From Cucumis sativus (lineage: Eukaryota > Streptophyta > Magnoliopsida > Cucurbitales > Cucurbitaceae): 64,000 nucleotides of DNA. Below are positions 12,086 through 22,953 of the stretch, one piece after another. Where the stretch lies: the NCBI RefSeq assembly GCF_000004075.3, contig NC_026657.2, forward strand, positions 22,972,408 through 23,036,407, read 5' to 3'. Position numbers and translations under genes: made by a program. Below the pieces are notes generated by a model. It did not search any database and was not told the origin of the DNA. It saw nothing but the letters and a program-made list of their open reading frames with translations. How positions within the stretch are numbered: the first letter of the stretch is position 1; each line of letters starts with the position of its first letter.

Positions 12086-13690
12086 TGTCACACCTCGATC
12101 TGCAAGACAACCGGAACGTAGGAAGTAGTGCGGATAAGACACGATTTAGCTTTAAACTTTGCAATTGGTCTTATCGCCTAGCTTATTCTTAACCAAAACT
12201 CAATCTTTTTTTAATAACAAGCATTTAGTACAACATTTAACCAAATAAATAATATTTATCAAAACTCTTTAACGTCTAGTGACTTTCTCAACTAGTTACA
12301 AGCCCTTCAACCTTCTTCTTTTTTTAATAAGATGCATTTAGTACAAAATTTGACCAAATAAATAACATTTATCAAAACTCTTTAACGCCCAGTGGCTTTC
12401 TCAACTCATCGCAAGCCCTTCAACCTTCTTCTTTACTTGACCTAAACGCTAAATCCTGAAAGATAAAATATTAAAATGTAAGTCTAAAAGACTTATTGAT
12501 GTTTTATAAAATCCTTTTCGCAATACCTTTTCATAAATCATTTCATCAAATCATACATTTTAACACAAATCAGTTTATTACTAACACATCACTTTGCAAA
12601 ACATTTTGCATAAAACATCATCTTGCATAACACACATTAGTTACAATCTTTCTTTTGTCAAGGATCCCAAATCGTTATCTACGTTTGGTCTCTTTACCTC
12701 GCGTTTAGACTACTGTATTAACAGCGTTCGAGAATATACAGATTCGTCCTTGTTGCTCAAGACGCCTAACACAATGCAATCCTTTTTCCACATTGGCTGA
12801 CTTTACTCCACCATGCATATGCCTTTTCTACATGATTGCCTTTAACCTTATATGCACATAATAGTTAGCTCATTTAAGGAAGCAACTAATGGTTTGAATA
12901 CCATTGTATAATAATTTAAATCGCAATAATCAAAATCATGCTTTAAACATTACAAAAAATGTTTGAAATCATATAAACTATTTAAAAGAAAAGATCACTC
13001 ACCAAACTTTACCAAAGATCCCTCATCTTCCTTCTTTTTTTTTGCAGAGCCTTCACGCAGAACAAACCGCAACACTTAACATTTTGTTTTTCTTCTTCTT
13101 GCCAAAGTAAAACAACCCTACTTTAGCTCCTTTTTTTTATATATAAAATCTTCGTGCTTACTTAATAACCAAGTCCTCTATTTATAGAGCACTTAAATTA
13201 GCTTAGTCATGCTTAAACTATTCTCAGTTCGTCAGCTCCTGCTTAAAACTTTACACGTGTAGATTTAATATTTAACTCAGTCATGCTTAAATCCTTAATC
13301 TTACACGTTAACCCTTGTTAAATCAGATTTGACATTTTCTTGCCAAATTTTTCTTCTTGCCTAACTCCATTCTGCGAATAGTTTTAACCACTTAACACAA
13401 CTTTTGAAAGTCTTAATGCAACTTCTTTTGATTGCGGACTACCCAACATTTTTTCGCGAAGACTCTTTCTCTTGTGAGCGTTTAGACTTATAGGTCCTAC
13501 CACAAATTATTCTTTTCTCAAAACCTCATTGCGAACTAACTTCTTAATTGCAAAACTTATACTTAACCATATAATATTTTATCACTCAATCATTTCCGCG
13601 AATTGATTCAAATGCCAACTTTTTTTATCGCGAAGTGTTACTTTAAAACACCTTCTCTTATCCAAAACGTAAATTTTCTAAGGCGTTAGG
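12086..13690. mobile_element. LTR-like block next to a gypsy gag relic
   Basis: The block begins TGTCACACCTCGATCTGCAA and has no coding capacity. About 290 bp (13270-13560) are clearly homologous to 23635-23920, sharing AGTCATGCTTAAATCCTTAA and TTTGACATTTTCTTGCCAAA. The initial TGTCAC is the reverse complement of the GTGACA that ends two other blocks, so this LTR is probably in reverse orientation. The neighbouring gag relic reads on the plus strand, so orientation and completeness are unresolved. Confidence 0.45.
12208..12433. repeat. Tandem duplication of about 113 bp inside the LTR-like block
   Basis: Two adjacent copies share GCATTTAGTACAA, ACCAAATAAATAA, CAAAACTCTTTAACG and AAGCCCTTCAACCTTCTTCT. 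The GCATTTA anchors lie at 12221 and 12334. Confidence 0.85.
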
Positions 13691-13699
13691 AGCCAAGGA

Positions 13700-14130
13700 A
13701 TTCTCAGGGGCAATAGAACTAGAGTAGACAAAGAAGTGGTTAAGAACATTAGATAAATGTTTTAGAGTTATGCAGTGCTCCGAGGAGAGGAAGGTGGACT
13801 TGGTAGTTTTCTTACTCCAAGAGGGACCGAAGTAGAAGACTATTGGTAGGCGTTAGAAGAAAGTAGGCGAGGTGAGTTGAGAAGAATTCAAGGTGACGTT
13901 TAACGAGAATTATTTCTCAGAAACGTACAAGGAGGAGAGTTGAGATGAATTTTTCCACCTATAGAAACACGGGCTCATAGTTGTAGAATATAAGAAGAAG
14001 TTCACAGAGTTGAGCAAGTACGCATTAATGATATTGGGCAACATAGAAAGATAGGTGTTGACGTTTTGAACATGGTTTAAGGCATTAACAAGATACGAAC
14101 ATTAGTCACAACTTTAGCCACATAGTGTAG
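13700..14130 (+). pseudogene. Ty3/gypsy gag relic
   Basis: Short in-frame pieces match the retrotransposon gag core. FNENYFSETYKEE is followed by a region ending EYKKKFTELSKYA, and later KIRTLVTTLAT. Stop codons and frameshifts separate the pieces, so nothing functional remains. The order of motifs on the plus strand is that of a gypsy gag. Confidence 0.6.
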
Positions 14131-14191
14131 TTACATCGATACATGGGGTTTTCTTAAACTATTATATGGGTCGTAAATATTTAGCACTTTT

Positions 14192-14198
<7 letters not shown>

Positions 14199-14222
<24 letters not shown>
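14199..14222. repeat. Long poly-T tract
   Basis: An uninterrupted T run of about 24 bases in an AT-rich spacer between the gag relic and the dispersed repeat. Confidence 0.9.
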
Positions 14223-14499
14223 TGTAAATTTACCTTTTATTTTTTTCATTTTACATTTTTTCCATATTTTATAATATTTTATTAATTTTTCTGTTCACAA
14301 AATAATATTACTACATTTATATTTTATTTTAATTTTGAATTTGAAATTATATAATATTTAGATTTTTATCTTATTTTAACGGGGTTTTTTAAAAAAATAG
14401 AAAAAATGGTTAATTTTCATAAATATGACAAAACACCCAAATATTTACAACCTCTCTAACAAAATAAAAAAGTCCATGAAGTCGACCATTTTTTAAAAA

Positions 14500-14803
14500 A
14501 CATATTTTAGGTTTGCTCTTTCTTTTCATCTTCTTTCTTCTCTTCTTTTGTAATTTTTCTTTTATACTTTTTTGAAATCATGATTTTTGTTTTCAATCAA
14601 TCATAAATCTTGTATTATTTTTTTCAAAGTGCTATTTGATTCAAGATCATGTACCAAATACAAAAGATTTTGGTACACGATCTTGAAAAAAAATCGTTGG
14701 GATATTGTTACACGATTGTGTACCAAATATAAAAGATCTTATAAAAAAATATTGGAATATTGGTACACAATCGTTTAGATATAGATACATGATCTTGAAA
14801 AAA
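14500..14803. repeat. Dispersed repeat, copy 2, left part
   Basis: It contains repeated GGTACACGATCTTGAAAAAA and ATCGTTGGGATATTG-like motifs. The same motifs resume directly after the CACTA element at 20826. The CACTA element therefore appears to have inserted into this older repeat. Confidence 0.55.
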
Positions 14804-15494
14804 TACTACCAGAAAAACTGTCTACTATGACAGTTGTGTATATCACAAAATGGGAGAGAAAAAAAAAAACTGTCACAAAATGTAAACTTTCACGTTTTTT
14901 ACGGGAAAAGACGGAATTTTTCGGATAATACATTCCATGACAGTTATTTGATGTCATAGAAAAACATAAAATAATATTTTATTTTTATTAAAAAAATAAT
15001 AAATAAAGATTAGAAATTTAGAAAATATTTTCTCAAATCATAAACCCTTATTATTTTCCCCAATTCTCCCAACGAAGTCCCCATCTCCAATCTGATCGTC
15101 TTCCATCTCCAATCTGACCATCTTTCGGCCTCGTCACCTCTTTTGCCATTCGTGCCCGACGTCACCTCCTCTGCCGGTAAGCTTCTATTCCTTCTCTCTT
15201 TGTCTCTCTCTCTCTCTCTGTGAATATTGTGTAATTTTCTTTCATAAACATTCCAACAATCCAATGCCTTTATACATGCATTTCAACTACCCCTCTTCTT
15301 CATACCCAAGTCAGAAGAAGAAAAAAATGCTTTACACAGCTCTCTTTGTCCTCTTCTTCAACTTTTTCTTTCTTTCTTTCTTTCTTTTTTTTTTTCTTTT
15401 GTAAATGGGGTTAAAGTGGATTATTAATTCTATATTTACTTAAGTTATGGGTCTCATGGAGAAGCAACATCAGAATCAGAAGGAGACAAAAAGA

Positions 15495-15546
15495 GAAGGA
15501 ATCAAGAATGTGGAGCAAGTGAAGGAATCAAGAATGTGGAGCAAGC
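15495..15546. repeat. 26-bp tandem duplication
   Basis: Two adjacent copies of a unit beginning GAAGGAATCAAGAATGTGGA, differing at the last base. It lies in a possible short captured or element-specific exon that begins MEKQHQNQKETK at about 15459 and ends at a GTAAGT donor near 15580. Confidence 0.85.
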
Positions 15547-15769
15547 GAAGAGGGATTATGAGAAAATGGAGGAAAGGTAAGTTGGATTTTCTTCTAAAAC
15601 AATATATATGGACTATGTTTTGATGGTATCCTTAAGGGAAAGGGCATTTGCTATTGGCATGTTCTTATGGCCTTAACAACTTTGAATTTACCCACTATGT
15701 GTTTGATGAAATTCCTAAAAGAAAAAGCTATTAAATTTTTATGAACCCCAACTCTGCTCTTGGTTTTGA

Positions 15770-17687
15770 TTGTATCTGGTTTCGCCTGATGTTGTCTTTT
15801 TTGAAGATACACCCTTTACTTCATCACCATCGAGTTTGTGTCAGGGGGAGGATGACAATCTTTTTATATATGAGGTTACCTCTCCCACACCATCCTTGTC
15901 TACTGATGTGCCTCCTTCCCGCCCGTTGATTTCTCAAGTCTACTCCCGACGACCTCCACCACAACCTTCAGACTCATGTCCTCCATCAATGCTTCCTTCA
16001 TCATGTGATCCAGCGCCAAGTGATGATCTTCCCATTGCTCTTCGCAAAGGTAAACGCAAGTGTACTTACCCCGTTTCTTCCTTTATTTCCTATCACCAGT
16101 TATCTCCCTCCACATATGCGTTTATTACGTCTCTTGAGTCCACATCTATTCCTAACTCTGTTCATGAAGCTTTGTCTCATCCTGGCTGGCAAAATGCAAT
16201 GATTGAGGAGATGACTGCTTTAGATGATAATGGTACTTGGGATTTGGTATCTCGTCCTGCAGGAAAGAAGGCCATTGGTTGTAAATGGGTGTTTGCTGTC
16301 AAGATGAATCCTGATGGAACAGTGGCTCGTTTAAAGGCTCGCCTTGTTGCCAAAGGTTATGCTCAAATCTATGGCACTGATTATTCAGATACATTCTCTC
16401 CGGTTGCCAAGTTAACTTCCATTCGCCTATTTCTTTCCATGGCTGCTACCAATAAATGGTCGTTGCATCAACTTGACATTAAGAATGCTTTTCTTCACGG
16501 TGATCTTCAAGAGGAAGTTTATATGGAACAACCACCAGGGTTTGTTGCTCAGGGGGAGAGTGATAAAGTATGTCGCCTTCGAAAATCTCTGTATGGTTTG
16601 AAACAGAGTCCTCGTGCGTGGTTTGGTAAGTTTAGTCAAGCCCTTGTATGCTTTGGTATGAAGAAGAGTACATCTGATCATTCAGTTTTCTATCGCCGAT
16701 CTGAGAAGGGTATAGTTCTACTAGTTGTATATGTTGATGATATTGTTATTACTGGAAATGATGCATTGGGTATTTCGTCTCTCAAAACTTTCCTTCAGGG
16801 TCAGTTTTATACAAAAGATTTGGGCCAATTGAAATATTTTTTGGGCATTGAAGTGATGAGAAGCAAGAAAGGTATTTATTTGTCTCAACGAAAATATGTA
16901 CTTGATTTGTTGTCTGAAACAGGAAAATTAGGCGCCAAACCAAGTGGCACTCCAATGATGCCAAATCAGCAACTTGTTAAAGAAGGAGAATTATGTAAAG
17001 ATCCTGAGAGATATAGGAGATTAGTTGGGAAGTTGAACTACTTAACAGTGACTCGACCAGACATTGCATATTCTGTAAGTGTTGTAAGTCAATTCATGTC
17101 TTCCCCTACAGTGGATCATTGGGCTGCAGTAGAGCAGATTTTGTGTTATCTAAAAGCTGCTCCTGGACGTGGGATCCTATACAAAGATCATGGACATACG
17201 AGAGTTGAATGTTTTTCTGATGCTGATTGGGCGGGGTCTCGTGAGGATAGGAGATCGACTTCTGGATATTGTGTTTTTGTAGGTGGAAACTTAGTTTCAT
17301 GGAAGAGTAAGAAACAAAATGTTGTTTCTCGTTCGAGTGCTGAGTCAGAATATAGAGCTATGGCACAATCTGTGTGTGAAATAGTATGGATTCACCAACT
17401 ATTATCTGAGATAGGCTTCAGTATTACCGTGCCAGCTAAATTATGGTGTGATAATCAATCAAGCTGCACTTCATATTGCATCTAATCCAGTATTTCATGA
17501 AAGAACTAAACATATTGAGGTGGATTGTCACTTCATTCGTGAGAAAATCCAAGATGGGTTGGTGTCCACAGGATATGTGAAGACCGGAGAACAATTGGGA
17601 GATATTCTAACTAAAGCTTTAAATGGAACAAGGATAAGCTATCTGTGCAACAAGCTGGGCATGATCGACATATTTGCTCCAGCTTGA
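15770..17687 (+). pseudogene. Ty1/copia reverse transcriptase-RNase H, 5' truncated and frameshifted
   Basis: A 571-codon frame starts in the integrase C-terminal tail (VSPDVVFFEDTPF). It runs through the copia reverse transcriptase (KAIGCKWVF, ARLVAKGYAQ, LDIKNAFLHGDL, catalytic YVDD at residues 321-324) into the RNase H region (DADWAG, SRSSAESEYRAM). An AATCAATCAAGC sequence near 17450 looks like a 4-bp ATCA duplication. It breaks the frame, and the tail continues in another frame to 17687, ending ...[10 protein letters not shown]. Gag, protease and most of integrase are missing, so the insert is dead. Its otherwise long open frame suggests it is younger than its surroundings. Confidence 0.9.
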
Positions 17688-17694
17688 GGGGGAG
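17684..17694 (+). other. Polypurine tract of the nested copia element
   Basis: TTGAGGGGGAG lies directly between the end of the pol frame and the TGTTATGATATA start of the 3' LTR. This is the usual position of the plus-strand primer. Confidence 0.7.
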
Positions 17695-17838
17695 TGTTAT
17701 GATATATATATATATACATATGTCCTTTATTGTAATTTTACATAGTCTCTAGGGTTTAGTTTATTCTCTATATAAATATGTAACATTGCTTTGACTCAAT
17801 GAGAATAAGACATATACGTTTCTGAATTCTAAATTACA
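17695..17838 (+). repeat. Putative 3' LTR of the nested copia element
   Basis: It starts TGTTATGATATATATA and probably ends ...AAATTACA, about 144 bp. It contains a TATA-like CTATATAAATA and a short R-like segment. No 5' partner remains, so the end point is inferred from the TG...CA rule. Confidence 0.55.
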
Positions 17839-18155
17839 AGAACTTTATGTTTAGACTTTGGATCGAAGTTATTTCTACTTGATTTACATGGTAAGCAGTT
17901 TTCTTTTTTTCAGGTTAATCTTGTAAGAACTAAAGAAAACTTACAAATATCCGTTATGCTTGCAAAGATGAAAACGTAAAGTTATCTCCACCTCGACTTG
18001 TATGTTATTTCTACATTGAGTTCCAATTGTATATATTTTAGTGTTATTGTGAATTCAGTTCTAGAACGTCAGGACACGAGTAGACTGAAAAGCTTTATTA
18101 TATTTTTCTAAGTATGATTACTGACACTAACATCTAATTTTAAATTTAAATGCAG

Positions 18156-18208
18156 AGATGAGTCTTGAAGAAGTGATAGGATATATTGCATCTGATGAAC
18201 TTATTAAG
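18156..18208 (+). pseudogene. Captured exon resembling a TypA/BipA GTPase C-terminus
   Basis: Between a TGCAG acceptor and a GT donor the sequence reads MSLEEVIGYIASDELIK. It resembles the C-terminal segment of BipA/TypA ribosome-associated GTPases, where a DEL(V/I)EVTP motif follows. Only one small exon is present, inside a CACTA element. The family match rests on memory of the motif. Confidence 0.35.
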
Positions 18209-18319
18209 GTAGTTTATGCCAAGAATGACATTGTACTCAACTCGTAATATTCTGATGCAAAAACTATAACACACTTAATTATTGCATTGTGCCAAGACCA
18301 TATTGAAAAAAAAATGCAG

Positions 18320-19266
18320 CAAAATAGAAAAAGAAATTTCAAGAGGTAACTTATGGAAGCTCATTCGGGACTTCGATCTCCATGGAATTACAACATTAGG
18401 TATATGTCATTTATCTTGTTTGTTAATTTCCAATTTCTTTTCTTGGGGTTTGTGGGCTACTTTGGTTGATTCCTTTCTAGCAGATCTTGATGAACTCTCT
18501 GATGAAGACAAGTTTCAGGTTTGTAACGGCGTTTTACTTCTCCATGTAAATGAAGTAATAATTTTGTTGGTTGTATGTAAGTGAAGTCTTTAATTTGTTT
18601 GATTTAGTTTAGTGGCTTTAATTTATTTTGTTAATTTGATGGCTTTATTGGTTGTAATGTTTTGCTTATTTCTTTTAGTCTCTCACTTTTAAAAAATGGT
18701 TTGTTTCATTTCCACCACTCAAGTCAGGTAAATGGATTGAGTTAAGTTACAAGACTCTACACGAATTTCTCATAATACTTAGTTATTCAGATACAAAATT
18801 TAGGATACTTGTTTTATAGTGTACTTCAGGAAGCTAATGAAGCATTTACTTTAGGAATCTCACATGTAACTTAAGAATTGAGTAATTAGTCAGTTGACTT
18901 TCTTACTTGTTGATGTTAGACTTGACATGCAAGAAGCTCATGTTTTCTCCTCTGTTGATGGTTTCTCTTAATGTTTCTATCATCGATGGTTGGCCTTATG
19001 AGATAATATATAATTTAGGCATTTAAATTTTCTTCTCTATTTACTTTATGATCAATACTTGAAAGTTCACAAGAGCAATTCATTCTATCATCTTTTACTA
19101 TTTTGTTTCAAGATGGTATATTGTTTTTCATATTTGGGGACCTGTAAATTTTATCTGATTATGACATATGATTGTTGAGTAATAAAAAAAACTTATTACA
19201 TTTTTGTTTTTTCAGTACTGCGGTATTCCAAAATATGGACAGCTTGATCATGGAACAGATAATGAG
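18320..19266 (+). pseudogene. Exon-like gene fragment inside the CACTA element, family unknown
   Basis: Three segments with good splice borders join in one frame: 18320-18399 (KIEKEISRGNLWKLIRDFDL...), 18484-18518 (DLDELSDEDKFQ) and 19216-19266 (YCGIPKYGQLDHGTDNE). Each is flanked by AG and GT. Charged, helical composition and the preserved phase suggest former exons. I do not recognise the protein. It may be captured host sequence or an element-encoded exon. Confidence 0.4.
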
Positions 19267-20825
19267 GTACTATGCAACTCTTTCTTCTATACCTTTCAAT
19301 TTGTTTTAACAAATGGAGAATCTTACAAGGGTATACTTTGCCACGTGCCACATAGTATAATGATGGGCACTTCATTCCAGTAACAAGCTCTAGCCCTAAA
19401 TTGTCGCAAGCCAGCAATGAATGGTACGTTGATATATGTATATTTTGACACGAACCCCTTTAGTTGCCCAATCATCTGCATTCCACAAACTAGTATATAT
19501 TCTCATTCATTGCTTGTTAGGAAAAGCTATTCCTTGATTATCGTAGTTGCGCAAAACTCTGATTGAAGTGCAATTTGGCTAACTGCATTTCAAGCCTTTT
19601 TTTTTTCGTCATGAACCTGAGTACTTGCTATAATCTTACTCTCTGTTTTAATAATCTGAGACAATTAGTGCATAATTATTCATAGTTCATCTTTATTTGT
19701 GATGATTGCCTAATACAAACTCTTGAACTTTAAGGACTAGGAATTATCTTAGCTTTTTTGTTGTAAGGACTAGGAATAAGGATATATTTGTGATATTGGC
19801 TTTCCATTTTTCACTCTTTGATGATTTGTTATTAATCAATTTTAGTGGTTATATATACTAAAACAAACTATTGAATTGCAATGATAGGTAATGCTAAATG
19901 TTGAAATTTTCTATAAGAGTTGTACTCTCTTGTCCTATGATGGATGTTTATATTCATGTTGTCTTTGTAGGTTTAACTGGAATCGACAACTTCATGAGTT
20001 TACTTTCAAAGAACATTTTCAGAGACGAACATTCTCGGTTGGTCGTTTATGCTTTAGCAGAAAATCTTGTTATATGTATTCTGATGCTATTTAAAATATT
20101 TTTTGATTAAGGGTTGGACTTCCGTACTTGTAAATTGTTAGAACTTGATTGGAAATGTACGAATATTATAAATTGTATTATAGCGTATATATATTAAAGT
20201 GTCGGCTATTTTTTTCTATATGAGTGTCAATATTATAAATTCAAAATTGTCATTGTCGGCTACATTATTGTCATTCAAATGGTTCGTGTAATGGCGGATG
20301 ACAAAGAGAACAGGAGAAAATTGTAGTAATCGAGTAATTTGCAACAGGAAAAACATGTCGTAATATATGAATTTGTGACAGTTATTAATTGTTGTGAATA
20401 CCAAAACAATGACAGTTTGCTTTACAAAATTAATTGTCACGATTGCCCTATCTTTGACAGAAAAAAAATGTTGTCAATAGCAAAACAATGACATTTCTTT
20501 AAAATAAAATTGTCGCGATTGACATATCCGTGACATTTAAAACATGTCACAATAAACGAATTCGTGACATTTATTTAACTGTCGTTAATACATAAATGAT
20601 GATAGTTATTTATTGTCATAAAATAAAATATGACAGTTATTTGATGCCGTAGAATGCTAACTAACGACATTTATTTTATGTCATGAAATAAGTTATTGCG
20701 ACAGTTTTTGAAAACTGTCATGGAAGGACTTTCCATGACTCACGCTTCTATAACTGAAAATAACTGTCATGGATTTTGTTCGCGACAGTAAATAACTGTC
20801 GTCGTAGACCATTTTTCTTGCCGTG

Positions 20826-21130
20826 AAAAATCGTTGGGTATTTATTTGGTACACGATCTTAAAAAAATTATTGGGATATTGATACTCGATCGTGTGTACC
20901 GAATCTAAACAACCAAGATCGTTTAGATTTGGAATGCTATCGTATATCATTTTCTATACAATAGCATATCATGATCGTCTAGAATAAGAATTACACGTGC
21001 AAGTGGCCAATTAATCGAGTGTTGACTAAAACATCTTTTGCATTTTATATTGTGGGCATGTGAGCTTTTTCGTTTTCGAAATTGTTCTATATAGTGTAAA
21101 TATATTTTTGATTTGTTATATTTTTTAAAA
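20826..21130. repeat. Dispersed repeat, copy 2, right part
   Basis: It resumes the GGTACACGATCTT and ATCGTTGGG motifs. It then shows a segment with GGGCATGTGAGCTTTTTCG, homologous to the segment near 9173-9195 of copy 1. Confidence 0.55.
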
Positions 21131-22953
21131 AACAAAAAAAAAGTTATTTACATTCCATAAAAAAATTACTAAAAGATATTTACACTTTATAGAAAAATCA
21201 AGTGTAGTTAATTTTATTTTCTAGTAATTTTTCTATAGAATAATGTAAATAATTTGTCAATTTTTCTATTTTAATTTTGAATGTGTATATTAATTTTTTT
21301 ATATTTCAAATTTTTAGTATTAATTTTTGCAATATGTGTATTTATATATTATTTAATTAGAATATTTTTAATATATAATCTCGAATGTAGTTGTTTTTTT
21401 AGAGAAAATCAAGTAAAATTTTATAACTAAGCCCTTCATTTAGTTTAGTTATAATATTTTACAACCATAATATTTACATAATTATATAATTAAGTTGGAT
21501 TTGACTCAGTATCATTTAAGACAAATAAGTGAAGTTAGAGATGACAATGTCGATTCAATTTGGACAAAGAAACAAAAGAAAAAAAAAACAGGAAACAAGA
21601 AACAAAGAAAAACACACGTACCAAAAAAAGAAACAAGAAATAGTAATAAATAAACTTGTCTTCTTTTTTTTTCTCAAGACACAATAAACATCAATAATTA
21701 TCGAAGATAGTTTTGTTTTTTTTTGTTCCCACGAAAGAAAAAAAATAAGAAACAACAAACTAAAAATTAATCAATTATCATCCTCCATATAGAAATTCTA
21801 TTAGTGATGTTAAAGCCATAAATATTCTTCAAAATCAATATTAAGTTGTTAACTATATCTTTTTGGAGGAGACAAAGAGAGATAAAGAACTTTAAGATTA
21901 AGGAATGTCTAACATAGTAATCTAATATTATCAATTATGGTAAAATCTACTTTTCTGCATTAAAAGAAGTTTGTGAATCATATGAAAACAAATCAACATT
22001 TTGATTCTGATTCAATGTTGAGTGTTGAGTGTTGAGTAAGTGACTTGTAGTCATAAACCATTTAAGATTATTATTACAAAAAGGATTTTACTTATCATTA
22101 TATCCAAAGAAAGGATTGCATTAAGATTTTTCCAAAGTTGAAAATTCTTTCATTTTGGAGACTTTGCCATATATTTAGGCTAACCTTAACCTTTCCACAT
22201 GAATCCTAATTATATATACTATCATATTTTAGATATAATGATAGATTTTTATATATTCACAAATCAAAATTATTTATCAACTAAAAAAAGCTGTATTAAC
22301 TTAAGTTTTTTCCACCTTATTTAATCATATGGTAATATTTACGAAAATAAACTTTTAAAACGTTGGATTTCAATTTATTGAGTTCAATAAATATGTGTTT
22401 AGTAGACAACTTGTATTCTATTTTTAAAAATTGTCGTTTATCAATTTTGTAATTCAAACTATACAAATTCGAATAGTATCATTACTTTTATTTTAATTGT
22501 ATATAAATTTTGAGTTTTAAAGTTTAAATTGCAAAATTATATTAGATAAAGAGAAAAATATTTAAACATACAATATGTGAAATTATAAATTCCATTTATT
22601 TTATAACAGAATATTAAAATATTATTTATAAATTATATATTACTACAAAATAATAATTACACAAAAAATTATCATAAACATAAATAAACTAATAATAAAT
22701 ATTTAGTAAGTCTCTAACTAGTTTTATATTTGTAATAACCTATTTTGATCCATGATTTAAATTACAATCTCATTTTTCAATTTAGTAATAAACAAAAATT
22801 TGTGACATATGAAATAATACAACAATGTGTCTTCATTAAATCTGTTGTTTTTAAATTTTTGTTTTACGATACTATCACTTAAAAAAAACCATGATTGTTA
22901 ATTTACATGTAAACTTAGATCTATAATAATGTTAATTTTCCAAAAAACTAATG
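21131..22953. other. AT-rich intergenic DNA, no gene seen
   Basis: Strongly AT-rich with A-runs near 21560-21750. Frames here are low-complexity Lys/Phe-rich artefacts. Confidence 0.6.

Larger units (their letters stand above)
14804..20825. mobile_element. CACTA (En/Spm-type) transposon, non-autonomous, about 6.0 kb
   Basis: The left end TACTACCAGAAAAACTGTC and the reverse complement of the right end, CACGGCAAGAAAAATGGTC, are diverged forms of a CACTACAAGAAAAATGGTC terminal repeat. The element is flanked by AAA (14801-14803 and 20826-20828), a 3-bp target duplication as expected for CACTA, though AAA is weak evidence in A-rich DNA. Both subterminal regions are packed with GACAGTT / AACTGTC motifs. 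The last 900 bp are strongly homologous to 48920-49772 of a second element. No transposase was recognised. A copia fragment is nested inside at about 15755-17838. Confidence 0.75.
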
